From NCBI RefSeq assembly GCF_016775475.1, contig NZ_JAEUXJ010000007.1:1-64000 (forward strand): DNA of 64,000 nt, in the 5' to 3' direction. Positions 8,613 to 17,238 of the stretch are shown piece by piece (positions within the stretch are counted from its first letter, which is position 1; each line of letters opens with the position of its first letter). This stretch comes from Belnapia mucosa. GTDB lineage: Bacteria; Pseudomonadota; Alphaproteobacteria; Acetobacterales; Acetobacteraceae. Below the pieces are notes generated by a model. The model saw only the letters and a list, made by a program, of their open reading frames with translations. It was not told where the DNA came from and did not search any database. Made by a program: the position numbers and the translations under genes.

Positions 8613-9517
8613 AGGGCCGGCCCGCTGCTGAACAGGTTGGCCGGCGTCCGCAACAGGCCCCAGAGCAGGCTGAGCGCGACCGAGAGCACCAGCAGGCCGA
8701 GCAAGGCCCGCGTCTCCTCGCCGCGCAGCCGGGTGCCCATGGCGGCGCCGAATTGCGCGCCGGCGACGCCGCCCAGCAGCAGCAGCATGGTCAGCAGGAT
8801 ATCCACCGTGCCGAGCTGCACCGCCTGCAGCAGGGTCACATTGGCCGCAACGAAGACCACCTGGAACAGCGAGGTGCCGATCACCACCGAGGTCGGCATG
8901 CCGAGGAAGTAGATCATGGCAGGGACGAGCATGAAGCCGCCGCCGACGCCCATCACCGCTGAGAGCACGCCGATGCCGAAACCGACCACGAAGGGCGGGA
9001 TGATGGAGATATAGAGACGCGACCGCCGGAACCGCATCTTCAGCGGCAGGCCGTGCATCCAGAAATGCTCATGCAGCTTGCGCTTGGTGGCGCTGCGGCG
9101 GCGGAGGATGGCGCGGACGCTCTCCATCACCATCAGCCCGCCGACGGTGCCGAGCACGACCACGTAGAACAGCGAGACGGCAAGGTCGACCTGCCCGATC
9201 CGCCGCAACAGGGCAAAGAGCTGCACTCCGGCCAGGGAGCCGAGCACCCCGCCCATCAGCAGCACCCCGCCCATCTTGGCGTCGACATTCCCCCGCCGCC
9301 ATTGCGCGATGAGGCCGGAGACCGAGGCGCCGAGGGTCTGATTGGCCCCCGAGGCGACCGCGACCGGCGAGGGAATGCCGATGAGGATCAGCAGCGGCGT
9401 CAGCAGGAAGCCGCCGCCGACGCCGAACAGGCCCGAGAGCCAACCCACGCCAAAACCGATGCCGACCAGCAGGAAGGCATCCACCGACATCTCGGCGATC
9501 GGCAGGTAGACCTGCAT
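8609..9517 (-). CDS. Sulfite exporter TauE/SafE family permease
   Basis: 302 residues from the ATG at 9517, with about eight membrane helices. The two family repeats are clear: GWLSGLFGVGGGFLLTPLLI near the N-terminus and GVLSAVMGVGGGFMLVPAMI in the second half. TauE/SafE proteins export organosulfonates, sulfite or similar anions across the inner membrane. First gene of a TauE-TIGR02186-UspA operon. A longer reading from 9583 adds 22 residues without hydrophobic or conserved character, so 9517 is preferred. Confidence 0.92.
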   Translation of the reverse strand: MQVYLPIAEMSVDAFLLVGIGFGVGWLSGLFGVGGGFLLTPLLILIGIPSPVAVASGANQTLGASVSGLIAQWRRGNVDAKMGGVLLMGGVLGSLAGVQLFALLRRIGQVDLAVSLFYVVVLGTVGGLMVMESVRAILRRRSATKRKLHEHFWMHGLPLKMRFRRSRLYISIIPPFVVGFGIGVLSAVMGVGGGFMLVPAMIYFLGMPTSVVIGTSLFQVVFVAANVTLLQAVQLGTVDILLTMLLLLGGVAGAQFGAAMGTRLRGEETRALLGLLVLSVALSLLWGLLRTPANLFSSGPAL

Positions 9518-9592
9518 CGCGAATTCCGCACCAAACAAGGACGGCGGGCGGTTTGAACCGGGGGTGTGGCGGGAGCAAGGCACAAACGGCTC

Positions 9593-9638
9593 TATGCCGC
9601 GTGAACTGTCCCGGGAAGGCAGCGTTCACGGCGGCATA
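9593..9638. repeat. Imperfect inverted repeat in a divergent promoter region
   Basis: TATGCCGCGTGAAC (9593-9606) is mirrored by GTTCACGGCGGCATA (9624-9638), with one extra base in the right arm and a 17-base centre containing CCCGGG. It lies between the divergently transcribed TauE operon and the membrane protein at 9661, where an operator or attenuator would sit. No regulator gene is adjacent. Confidence 0.5.
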
Positions 9639-9660
9639 ACCAGTCACAGGGAATACCGAC

Positions 9661-10587
9661 ATGGCCATGCAGACCATGGGTGCCGCGCCGACGCTCGGCA
9701 CGACGACCGGGGTAGCGGAGGCGCCGCCCGCCCTGCTGCACCGGGTTTCCTGGGGTGCCATCCTGGCCGGCGGCATCGTCGCCGTCGCGGTCGGCGCCAT
9801 GCTCTCGATTCTCGGCATCGCCATCGGCGCAAGCACGGTGGATGCGACCAATGCCGCCTCGCCGAGCGCCACCAATACCGGCATCGCCGCCGGGGCCTGG
9901 CTGCTGGTCTCGAACCTGATCGGCCTCGGGGTCGGCGGCTATGTCGCAGCCCGGCTGTCCGGCATCGGCACGGCGACGGACACCACCCTGCACGGGCTGG
10001 CGGTCTGGGGCCTCGGCTACCTGCTCTCGGCCGTGCTGCTCGGCAATGTCATCGCCGGCACGGCGAGCACGGCGGCGCAGGGCGTCTCCTCCCTGGTCGG
10101 CGGGGCGGTGCAGGGCGCGGGGCAGGCAGTCTCGGCCGCGGCGGGCCCGGCGAGCCAGATGGCCGGCCGAGTCGATCCGCGCCAGATCGTGGACCGGGCG
10201 CAGAATGCCCTCAATGGCGGCGGCGATCCGGCGACGATGAACAGCGACCAGCGCAAGGCCGAGATCGGCCAGATGCTGACCCGCCGCGTCACCGACGGCA
10301 GCCTGCCGCAGGGCGACCGCGACCGGCTGAGCCGGCTGGTTTCCGCCGAGTACAATATCCCGGCCGATGAGGCGAACCGCCGCATCCAGCAGGTGGAGCA
10401 GCAGGCGACCGAGGCGGCCCAGACCGCCGAGCGCCAGGCCCGCGAGGCGGCCGATGCCGCGGCGACGGCCGGGGCGGTGGCGGCTTATTGGGCCTTCGCG
10501 GCCATGCTGCTCGGCGCGGTGGCGGCGGTGATCGGTGCCCGGATGGGCACCCGCACCGTGCCGGTCGCTGGCCGGCGCTACGCCTGA
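9661..10587 (+). CDS. Conserved membrane protein of unknown function
   Basis: 308 residues. Three or four hydrophobic segments are visible: about 31-53 (AILAGGIVAVAVGAMLSILG), 78-98, 115-140, and a C-terminal one (about 275-297, YWAFAAMLLGAVAAVIGARM). Between the third and the last lies an Ala/Gln/Arg-rich hydrophilic stretch (about 165-268) with a likely coiled coil of the form QQVEQQATEAAQTAERQARE. The start has an AGGGA ribosome binding site 9 bases upstream. I do not recognise a functional domain; similar proteins are common in Roseomonas-like genomes. It ends at a strong hairpin. Confidence 0.8.
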   Translation: MAMQTMGAAPTLGTTTGVAEAPPALLHRVSWGAILAGGIVAVAVGAMLSILGIAIGASTVDATNAASPSATNTGIAAGAWLLVSNLIGLGVGGYVAARLSGIGTATDTTLHGLAVWGLGYLLSAVLLGNVIAGTASTAAQGVSSLVGGAVQGAGQAVSAAAGPASQMAGRVDPRQIVDRAQNALNGGGDPATMNSDQRKAEIGQMLTRRVTDGSLPQGDRDRLSRLVSAEYNIPADEANRRIQQVEQQATEAAQTAERQAREAADAAATAGAVAAYWAFAAMLLGAVAAVIGARMGTRTVPVAGRRYA

Positions 10588-10617
10588 GGCAGGCGCCTCA
10601 GACCGGATGAAGCGGCT

Positions 10618-10646
10618 GCCGCCAACCCCCAGGGCGGGTTGGCGGC
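10618..10646. terminator. Strong bidirectional hairpin between convergent genes
   Basis: GCCGCCAACCC (10618-10628) pairs perfectly with GGGTTGGCGGC (10636-10646) around a 7-base loop. A smaller hairpin, TGAGGC-AGGC-GCCTCA, overlaps the upstream stop codon at 10585-10600. The element sits between the ends of the + strand membrane protein and the - strand mlaA, as expected for a shared terminator. No long T-run follows. Confidence 0.65.
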
Positions 10647-10656
10647 ATGAGGGGCG

Positions 10657-11451
10657 TCAGCGGCGCGCCGCCGGCGCCCCGGGATCGTCCAGCACATCGA
10701 GCGAGTCGGTGGTCGTCCGCCCGAGCTCGGAATCCCGGTGCTGCTGCCAGAGGCTGCGCAGCCGGGCATAAGGGTCGAGCGAGCCGTTGCGGATCTCGTC
10801 CAGCGTCTCGATGTTCCGCTCCCGCACATCCAGCCCCTCCACCGCGCCGCGGCCAAGATTGGCGCCGAGCGGGATGAAGTAGCTGATCGGGTTCATGAAG
10901 CCGTTGACGACCGAGCCCGTCAGCTCCCGCGGGTTGGAGGGGCCGAGGACCGGCACCATCAGATAGGGCCCATCCGGCAGGCCCCAGCGATAGAGGGTCT
11001 GGCCGAAATCCCGCTCCAGCCGCGGCGGGCCGCCGAATTGCTCGAGGTCGAACATCCCGCCGAGCCCGGCCGTGCTGTTGAAGACGAAGCGCAGCACCGT
11101 CTGGGCCGATTCCAGCGGCCGCCCCTGCAGCAGGCTGTTGGCGGCGACGGCTGGCTCGTTCAGGTTGTTCAGCACGTTGCGGATGCGGGTGCGGGTCCAG
11201 CTGCCGACCGAGTTGCGGTAGAAGACCGCGGCCGGGCGGATCGCCGCGTCGTCCACTGTGAAATTGAAGTCCAGCACGCGGCGATTGGTCGCCTCCAGCG
11301 GATCGGTCGGGTCGGTCGGCGCCGTGACCTGCATCGGCGGGATGGTGCCATTGGCCGAGGCCACCATCTGCCGCCCGGCATTCGGCTGGGCGGCGCAGGC
11401 GGCGAGGCCGCTGGCAAGGCATAGGGCGAGCAAAGGGGTAATGCGGGGCAT
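10657..11451 (-). CDS. mlaA: MlaA/VacJ family outer-membrane lipoprotein
   Basis: 264 residues from the ATG at 11451. Lipobox LAAC (C19) follows a short signal peptide (MPRITPLLALCLASG). The domain has the VacJ hallmarks: DPLEATNRRVLDFN, RNVLNNLNEP, FNSTAGLGGMFD and the GPYLMVPVLGPSNPRE stretch. MlaA removes misplaced phospholipids from the outer leaflet of the outer membrane and passes them to MlaC. The gene stands next to the hopanoid side-chain operon, in divergent orientation with a 77-base gap. A longer start at 11496 is possible but would displace the signal peptide. Confidence 0.94.
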   Translation of the reverse strand: MPRITPLLALCLASGLAACAAQPNAGRQMVASANGTIPPMQVTAPTDPTDPLEATNRRVLDFNFTVDDAAIRPAAVFYRNSVGSWTRTRIRNVLNNLNEPAVAANSLLQGRPLESAQTVLRFVFNSTAGLGGMFDLEQFGGPPRLERDFGQTLYRWGLPDGPYLMVPVLGPSNPRELTGSVVNGFMNPISYFIPLGANLGRGAVEGLDVRERNIETLDEIRNGSLDPYARLRSLWQQHRDSELGRTTTDSLDVLDDPGAPAARR

Positions 11452-11528
11452 GGGGACAACCGGCAGGGAAGGTCGCAGGCTAGCCCAAGGCGGCACCGGC
11501 AGGCGACCGGCATTCCGGCTGCACGCGC

Positions 11529-12683
11529 GTGCTTGACCTGCTGGTCCTGTTGGCCGCCGTGCTGGCCAGCCTGGCGGCGCTCGCCGGTGGGGTGACGGCG
11601 CTGCTGGCGGCGCGGGCCATGCGCCGCCTCGCCCGGCAGGTCCCGGCGGCGGGCCCGGCGCTGCCGGCCAGCATCCTGAAACCGCTGCACCGGGCGGAGC
11701 CGGGCCTGCGCGAGAACCTGCTCTCGACCCTCGACCAGGCCCATGCGGCGCCTTTCGAGGTCCTGTTTGCCATCCCCGATGCGGCGGATGGCGCCGGGCC
11801 GGTGGCGGAGGCGGCGATGGCCGCGCGCCCCGGCATTCCGGCCGCGCTGATCCGCGACTCCCGGCTGCACGGGCCGAACCGCAAGGTCTCCCAGCTGGTC
11901 AACCTGGAGGAGCATGCGGCGCATCCGGTGCTGGCGGTGGCGGATGCCGATATGCGGGTGCCGCCGCATTGGTTGACCGCGGTGACGGCGCCGCTGGCCG
12001 ATCCCTCGGTTGGCCTTGTCACCTGCCTCTATAGGGGGGAGCCGGCGGATGGCGGGCTCTGGTCCCGGCTCGGCGCGCTCTGGATCGACTGGCAGTTCCT
12101 GCCGCATGCCTGCCTCGGCGAATCCATGGGCCGGGCCAATGGTTGCTATGGCGCGACCATGGCGCTCAGGGCCGAGACGCTGGAGCGCATCGGCGGCTTC
12201 CAGGCCCTGGCCGGGCTGCTGGCCGATGACCATGCGCTGGGGGCAGCGGTGCGGCGGCTCGGCCTGCGGGTGGTGGTGGCGCCGGTGCTGCCGGAGCATG
12301 TGCAGGCGGAACCGGGCCCGGGCGCCCTGCTGGCGCATGAGCTGCGCTGGGCCCGGACCCTCCGGCTGCTCGACCCGCGGGGCTATTGGGGGATGGGGCT
12401 GACCTATCCGCTGGTGCCCGGGCTGCTGGCGGCGCTGCTGGCGCCTTGGGGCTGGGCGGTGCTGGCGCTGGCGCTCGTGGCCCGGCTGGTTCTGGTCGGC
12501 ACCGTCGATGGGGTGCTGGGTCGCCCCCTGCGCATGGCCCGGCTGGCACTTCTGCCGCTGCGCGACCTGCTCTCCTTCGCTATATGGGCGGTTGGGCTTG
12601 CCCGGGGCACGGTGACGTGGCAGGGCCAGCGATATCGGATGGACCGCGACGGCCGCATGGCCGAGGCGGGCTTTGGGGATTGA
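11529..12683 (+). CDS. hpnI: Hopanoid glycosyltransferase HpnI
   Basis: 384 residues, GTG start. An N-terminal membrane helix (about 3-28) is followed by a ceramide-glucosyltransferase-like GT domain: the PASILKPLHRAEPGL entry motif, DADM (139-142) as the DxD-like metal site, ADDHALG (232-238), and HELRWARTLR (270-279) matching the (Q/R)xxRW-type site. The C-terminus has two or three more membrane helices. HpnI adds N-acetylglucosamine to bacteriohopanetetrol. It is the first gene of the hpnI-J-K-L operon, 8 bases before hpnJ. The order and length match known hopanoid clusters. Confidence 0.9.
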   Translation: MLDLLVLLAAVLASLAALAGGVTALLAARAMRRLARQVPAAGPALPASILKPLHRAEPGLRENLLSTLDQAHAAPFEVLFAIPDAADGAGPVAEAAMAARPGIPAALIRDSRLHGPNRKVSQLVNLEEHAAHPVLAVADADMRVPPHWLTAVTAPLADPSVGLVTCLYRGEPADGGLWSRLGALWIDWQFLPHACLGESMGRANGCYGATMALRAETLERIGGFQALAGLLADDHALGAAVRRLGLRVVVAPVLPEHVQAEPGPGALLAHELRWARTLRLLDPRGYWGMGLTYPLVPGLLAALLAPWGWAVLALALVARLVLVGTVDGVLGRPLRMARLALLPLRDLLSFAIWAVGLARGTVTWQGQRYRMDRDGRMAEAGFGD

Positions 12684-12691
12684 AGCCGGCG

Positions 12692-14137
12692 ATGATGCGC
12701 ACCCTGTTCCTTCAGGCTCCCTCCTTCGACGGGTTCGATGGCGGCGCCGGCTCCCGCTATCAGGCGCGGCGGGAGATCAAGAGCTTCTGGTTCCCAACCT
12801 GGCTCGCCCAGCCGGCCGCGCTGGTCGAGGGTTCGAAGCTGGTCGATGCCCCGCCGCATGGGCAGACCCTGGCCGATGTGCTGCCGATGGCGCGGCAGCA
12901 TGATCTGGCCGTGCTGCACACCTCGACGCCCTCCTTCGCCTCCGACGTGAAGGTGGCGGCGGCGCTGAAGGCGGAGAACCCGAACCTCAAGGTCGGGCTG
13001 ATCGGCGCCAAGGTGGCCGTCCAGGCGGAGGAGAGCCTGCGCGACGCGCCGGTGATCGACTTCGTGGCGCGGAACGAATTCGACTTCACGATCAAGGACG
13101 TGGCGGACGGGATGGACTGGTCCGCCATCAAGGGCCTCTCCTGGCGGAACCGGGAGGGGGTGGTCGTCCACAATGCCGATCGCCCGATCCTCGAGGACAT
13201 GGACAGCCTGCCCTTCGTCTCCCCAGTGTACAAGCGCGACCTCGACTACAAGAAATACTTCATCGGCTACCTGAAGCACCCTTACGTCTCGATCTATACC
13301 GGTCGCGGCTGCAAGAGCCGCTGCACCTTCTGCCTCTGGCCGCAGACGGTAGGCGGGCACCGCTACCGGACGCGCTCGGTCGGCAATGTCATCGAGGAGA
13401 TCCGCTACATCCGGGACAACTTCCCGGGGCTGAAGGAGATCTTCTTCGACGACGACACCTTCACCGACGACCTGCCCCGTGCCGAGGCGATCGCGCGGGA
13501 GATGGGCAAGCTCGGCGTCACCTGGTCCTGCAACGCCAAGGCGAATGTTCCACGGGAAACGCTCAAGGTCCTGAAGGATGGCGGGCTGCGCCTGCTGCTG
13601 GTCGGCTATGAGAGCGGCAACCAGCAGATCCTGCACAACATCAAGAAAGGCATGCGGATCGAGGTCGCCAAGAAGTTCTCGAAGGACTGCCGCGAGCTCG
13701 GCATCGCCATCCACGGCACCTTCATCCTGGGCCTGCCCGGCGAGACCAAGGAGACGATCGAGGAGACGATCAAGTTCGCGATCGAGACCAACCCGCATAC
13801 CCTGCAGGTCTCGCTGGCGGCGCCCTATCCCGGCACCTTCCTGTTCGACCAGGCGGCGCGCGAGGGCTGGCTGGACACCGCGAATACCGAATATGTGGAT
13901 GCGCATGGCGTGCAGATCGCGCCGCTGGCCTATCCGCACCTGTCGCATACCGAGATCTTCGACAGCGTCGAAACCTTCTACCGCCGCTTCTACTTCCGGG
14001 CGCCCAAGATCGCGTCCATCTGCGGCGAGATGATCCGCGACCGGCAGATGCTGGTGCGCCGCCTGCGCGAGGGGGTGGAGTTCTTCCGCTTCCTGCGGGA
14101 GCGGAGCACGGCGAGCGAGCAGCAGAAGGCGGCGTGA
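12692..14137 (+). CDS. hpnJ: Hopanoid radical SAM protein HpnJ
   Basis: 481 residues. The N-terminal half (1-190) is a B12-binding-like Rossmann region. The radical SAM core begins at GRGCKSRCTFC with C207, C211 and C214 ligating the 4Fe-4S cluster, followed by FFDDDTF and the GYESGNQQILHNIKKG stretch. HpnJ converts glucosaminyl-bacteriohopanetetrol to the cyclitol ether by ring contraction (known from Burkholderia). The ATG at 12692 lies 8 bases after hpnI, and the stop overlaps the next gene by GTGA. Codon use is less biased towards GC here (more AAG and GAG), typical of a conserved, well expressed enzyme. Confidence 0.95.
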   Translation: MMRTLFLQAPSFDGFDGGAGSRYQARREIKSFWFPTWLAQPAALVEGSKLVDAPPHGQTLADVLPMARQHDLAVLHTSTPSFASDVKVAAALKAENPNLKVGLIGAKVAVQAEESLRDAPVIDFVARNEFDFTIKDVADGMDWSAIKGLSWRNREGVVVHNADRPILEDMDSLPFVSPVYKRDLDYKKYFIGYLKHPYVSIYTGRGCKSRCTFCLWPQTVGGHRYRTRSVGNVIEEIRYIRDNFPGLKEIFFDDDTFTDDLPRAEAIAREMGKLGVTWSCNAKANVPRETLKVLKDGGLRLLLVGYESGNQQILHNIKKGMRIEVAKKFSKDCRELGIAIHGTFILGLPGETKETIEETIKFAIETNPHTLQVSLAAPYPGTFLFDQAAREGWLDTANTEYVDAHGVQIAPLAYPHLSHTEIFDSVETFYRRFYFRAPKIASICGEMIRDRQMLVRRLREGVEFFRFLRERSTASEQQKAA

Positions 14138-14487
14138 AGCAGGCTTTCGACCCGGCAGCGGTCCAGGATCGGCTCCGCCGCTCCTGGTCAGCCGGGTCGA
14201 GCAGCCGATTTCGGCCCGACAACCCGGCACTCGGCCAGTGCAGCGCGACGGCGCTGGTGGTGCATCAGGTCTTCGGGGGTGAAGTCTTGAAGACGCTGGT
14301 GCCTCTCGAGGGACGGATGGCTCCGCATTTCTACAACCGCATCGGCGGCCGATGCTTTGACTTCACCGCCGAACAATTCGCCATGCCAGTGCGCTATGAC
14401 GACGCGATCAGCTCGCCGGAGGAGGCGCTGACCGATACCTCTCCGGCCCAGGTTGCCCAGTTGCTGGCGACCTTCCACGCCGCGTGA
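14134..14487 (+). CDS. YunG-like small protein inside the hopanoid operon
   Basis: 117 residues, GTG start overlapping the hpnJ stop; its own stop overlaps the hpnK start (GTGA), so it is firmly part of the operon. The pattern RRSWSAGSSSRFRPDNPALGQCSATALVV, then HFYNRIGG, then CFDFTAEQF resembles the uncharacterised YunG family (Bacillus): LGQC, H-x-W/Y-N, D-x-T-x-E-Q-F. The spacing of C36, H65 and D76 would fit a cysteine-protease or transglutaminase-like triad, but no activity is established for the family. It is not one of the named hpn genes. Family assignment is from memory of the motif and should be treated as moderate. Confidence 0.7.
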   Translation: MKQAFDPAAVQDRLRRSWSAGSSSRFRPDNPALGQCSATALVVHQVFGGEVLKTLVPLEGRMAPHFYNRIGGRCFDFTAEQFAMPVRYDDAISSPEEALTDTSPAQVAQLLATFHAA

Positions 14488-15284
14488 CCCCTCGCCTGAT
14501 CCTCAACGCCGATGATCTCGGCCTCGCCGGGCCGGTCAATGCCGCGATCGAGCAGGCGCACCGTGAGGGCGTGCTCACCGCCGCCAGCCTCATGGTCGGC
14601 GAGCCGGCCGCGGCCGAGGGCGTCGAGATCGCCCGCCGCAACCCGCGCCTCGCGGTCGGGCTCCACCTGACGCTGACCGACGGCACGCCCACCCTGCTGC
14701 CCGAGCGCATCCCCGCCCTGGTCCAGCCGAATGGCCGTTTCCGGGACGACATGGCCGGGCTCGGCCTCACGCTCGCCACTTCCCGCGCCGCCCGTGCCCA
14801 GCTTCGCGCTGAGATCGCCGCGCAATGCGCCGCTTTCCGCGCAACGGGCCTGCCCTGCGACCATCTGAACGCGCACAAGCACTACCACCTGCATCCGGTC
14901 ATCGCCGCCTTCGCCTTCGCCGAGGCCGCGCGCCAGGGCATCCGCGCCGTCCGCATCCCCCATGAGCCCGGCACCGCCCGTGCCCTCGCGCCGCTGATCC
15001 TCTGGCTCCGCCGGCTGGCCGCCCGGCATGGGCTCCGTGCGCCGGACCGCGTGGTGGGCCTCGCCTGGACCGGCGCCTTTACTGCCGATCGCCTCGCTGC
15101 GGCGCTGGCCCGCCTGCCGCCCGGGGTGACGGAGCTCTATTTCCATCCGGCGCTGGCGGGCGGCTTCCCTGGCGCCGCCCCCGGCTACCGCTATGCCGAG
15201 GAGCTCGCCGCCCTGACCGACCCGCGCATTCGCGCCGCCTGCGCCAGCCTGACCACCGGCGGCTATACGGCGATGCTGGCATGA
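14484..15284 (+). CDS. hpnK: Hopanoid N-acetylglucosamine deacetylase HpnK (YdjC fold)
   Basis: 266 residues, GTG start. The YdjC/ChbG fold is shown by LNADDLG (7-13, the metal-binding Asp pair), GLHLTLTDG, and HLNAHKHYHLHP, which supplies the metal histidines. HpnK removes the acetyl group from GlcNAc-bacteriohopanetetrol, preparing the substrate for HpnJ. Four-base overlaps on both sides show coupling with the YunG-like gene and hpnL. No key residue appears lost. Confidence 0.93.
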   Translation: MTPRLILNADDLGLAGPVNAAIEQAHREGVLTAASLMVGEPAAAEGVEIARRNPRLAVGLHLTLTDGTPTLLPERIPALVQPNGRFRDDMAGLGLTLATSRAARAQLRAEIAAQCAAFRATGLPCDHLNAHKHYHLHPVIAAFAFAEAARQGIRAVRIPHEPGTARALAPLILWLRRLAARHGLRAPDRVVGLAWTGAFTADRLAAALARLPPGVTELYFHPALAGGFPGAAPGYRYAEELAALTDPRIRAACASLTTGGYTAMLA

Positions 15285-16255
15285 ACCGCCTCGGCCCCAT
15301 CCTGGCGCTGGCCGGGCTTGCCGGCGCGCTGCTGCTGCTCGGCCAGCAGGACTTGACGGAGGTCACGGCCCTGCTGGCGACGGCAGGCCTAGGCCTGGTG
15401 CTGGCGGCGCTGGCGCATATCCCCTCCATGGCGCTGAACGGCCATGCCTGGCGGCTGCTGCTGCCGCGCCGCCGTCGCCCGGGCCTCGGCGCGATGACGG
15501 CGAATGTCTGGATCCGGGAATCGGTGAACGGGCTGCTGCCAGTCGCCCGCATCGGTGGCGAGATCGCCTCTTACCGCCTGCTGCGGGGCGAGGGCGTCGG
15601 CGTCGCCCCGGCCGCGGCCAGCCTGATGGTCGATATGGCGATCTCCATCCTCAGCCAGCTCGGTTTCTCCCTGCTCGGCCTGGCGCTGCTGGCCTGGGCC
15701 GGGGCGGGGATCGGCTGGGGCGGCGTCGCGCTCGGGCTGGTGGCGGGGCTGGCCATGGCGGGCGGCTTCATCCTGGCGCAGCGGGCCGATATCCTCTCCC
15801 GCCTCGCCACCCTGCTGAACGGCATCGCGGCCGGGCGCTTCCCGGGGATCGCCGCCCATTCGGTACGGATCGACCGGATGACGCGGCGGCTCTGGCGGGT
15901 CCGGGGGGCGATTGCCGGCTGCTTCCTCTGGCAGCTTGCCGGCTGGCTGGCCGGTTCGCTCGAGATCTGGATCGCCCTCGCCGCGCTCGGCCATCCAGTC
16001 TCGATCGCTGAGGCGGTGGTGATCGAGGCGATGATCCAGGCCCTCTCCTCCGCCGCCTTCCTCGTCCCCGGTGCGCTGGGTTTGCAGGAGGCCGGCTTCC
16101 TCGGCCTCGGCCTGCTGCTCGGCCTGCCGACGGAAGTCGCGGCGGCGCTCGCCATCGCGCGGCGGCTGCGGGACCTGATCGTCTTCCTCCCCGGCCTGCT
16201 CGCCTGGGTCTGGGCGGAACGACGGATCGCGCGCATGTTGCCCGGCCTGGGGTAG
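15281..16255 (+). CDS. hpnL: Hopanoid-associated membrane protein HpnL
   Basis: 324 residues with about eight membrane helices, of the lysylphosphatidylglycerol-synthase/flippase-like superfamily. Recognisable elements are RESVNGLLPVARIGGEIASYRLL near residue 80-105 and SSAAFLVPGALGLQEAGFLGLG in the second half, typical of HpnL. It overlaps hpnK by 4 bases. It is presumed to move or position glycosylated hopanoids in the membrane, but its biochemical role has not been shown. Confidence 0.9.
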   Translation: MNRLGPILALAGLAGALLLLGQQDLTEVTALLATAGLGLVLAALAHIPSMALNGHAWRLLLPRRRRPGLGAMTANVWIRESVNGLLPVARIGGEIASYRLLRGEGVGVAPAAASLMVDMAISILSQLGFSLLGLALLAWAGAGIGWGGVALGLVAGLAMAGGFILAQRADILSRLATLLNGIAAGRFPGIAAHSVRIDRMTRRLWRVRGAIAGCFLWQLAGWLAGSLEIWIALAALGHPVSIAEAVVIEAMIQALSSAAFLVPGALGLQEAGFLGLGLLLGLPTEVAAALAIARRLRDLIVFLPGLLAWVWAERRIARMLPGLG

Positions 16256-16267
16256 AGAACCCGTGCC

Positions 16268-17233
16268 ATGCCGACCCGCCGTGCCCTGCTCGCCACACCG
16301 CTGCTGCTGACCGTCCCGGCTCGCGCCGAGGAGGCCTGGCCGAACCGGCCCATCCGCATCGTCATCCCCTTCGCGCCCGGCGGGTCCTCCGACATCGCGG
16401 CGCGGATCGTGGCGCCGCGGCTGACGGCGCTGCTCGGCCAGTCGATCCTGATCGAGAATCGTGGCGGCGCCGGGGGCAATATCGCCGCCGAGCTGGTGGC
16501 CCGGGCGCCGGCCGATGGCTACACGCTGTTCCAGGGCAATGTCGGCATCCTGGCGGTGAACCCGACGCTCTATCGCAGCCTGAGCTGGGACCCGCGGACG
16601 GATTTCGCGCCGATCTCGCAGCTTCTCTCGGTCTTCTATGTGCTGGTCACGCCGATGGACCGGCCCTGGACCAGTCTTCAGACCCTGCTCGCCGCCACCC
16701 GCGCCGCGCCCGGCACGCTGAGCGCCGGCAATTCCGGCATCGGCAGCATGGGCCACCTGGCCTCGGTGCTGTTCGACCATATGGCGGGGGTGAAGACGAT
16801 CCCGGTGCCCTATCGCGGCGGCGGGCCTCTGGCGAACGACGTGCTGGCGGGCAAACTGGATTTCAGCTTCTCCACCGTGCCGACCGTGCTGCCGCTGATC
16901 GAGGCCGGGCGCATCCGTGCCCTCGCGGTCGGCACCGCGCGGCGCAGCACCCTCCTGCCCAATGTCCCGACGCTCGACGAGGCCGGGCTGCCCGGCTTCG
17001 AGGTGCCGAATTGGGATAGCTGGCTGGCCCCGCGCGGCACGCCGCCGGCGGTGATCGCCCGGCTGGGCGCTGCCATGCGGCAGGTGCTGGCCGAGCCGGA
17101 GGTGGTGCAGGAATTCGCCCGCCGTGGGATGGAGACGCTGCCGAGCACGCCCGAGGTCCTGGGCGCCGAGATCGAGGCGCGCATCGCCCAATTCGCGCCC
17201 ATCGTCCGGGCGACGGGGGCCACGCCCGATTGA
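16268..17233 (+). CDS. Bug/TctC family substrate-binding protein at the end of the hopanoid operon
   Basis: 321 residues. Signal peptide (RRALLATPLLLTVPARA) and the classic Bug motifs: IVIPFAPGGSSDIAARIVA for the first ligand loop, ENRGGAGGNIAAELVARAPADGYT, and IPVPYRGGGPLANDVLAG. It begins only 12 bases after hpnL and is followed by the triple-hairpin terminator, so it is probably the last cistron of the hopanoid transcript. No TctA/TctB permease is nearby. Whether its ligand relates to hopanoid synthesis is unknown; the linkage may be accidental, because Bug genes are scattered in such genomes. Confidence 0.9.
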   Translation: MPTRRALLATPLLLTVPARAEEAWPNRPIRIVIPFAPGGSSDIAARIVAPRLTALLGQSILIENRGGAGGNIAAELVARAPADGYTLFQGNVGILAVNPTLYRSLSWDPRTDFAPISQLLSVFYVLVTPMDRPWTSLQTLLAATRAAPGTLSAGNSGIGSMGHLASVLFDHMAGVKTIPVPYRGGGPLANDVLAGKLDFSFSTVPTVLPLIEAGRIRALAVGTARRSTLLPNVPTLDEAGLPGFEVPNWDSWLAPRGTPPAVIARLGAAMRQVLAEPEVVQEFARRGMETLPSTPEVLGAEIEARIAQFAPIVRATGATPD

Positions 17234-17238
17234 AGGAT

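Noticed and set aside
12404..14230. 608-codon open frame antisense to hpnJ
   Set aside because: Shadow of a conserved radical SAM gene; no recognisable motif and no ribosome binding site.
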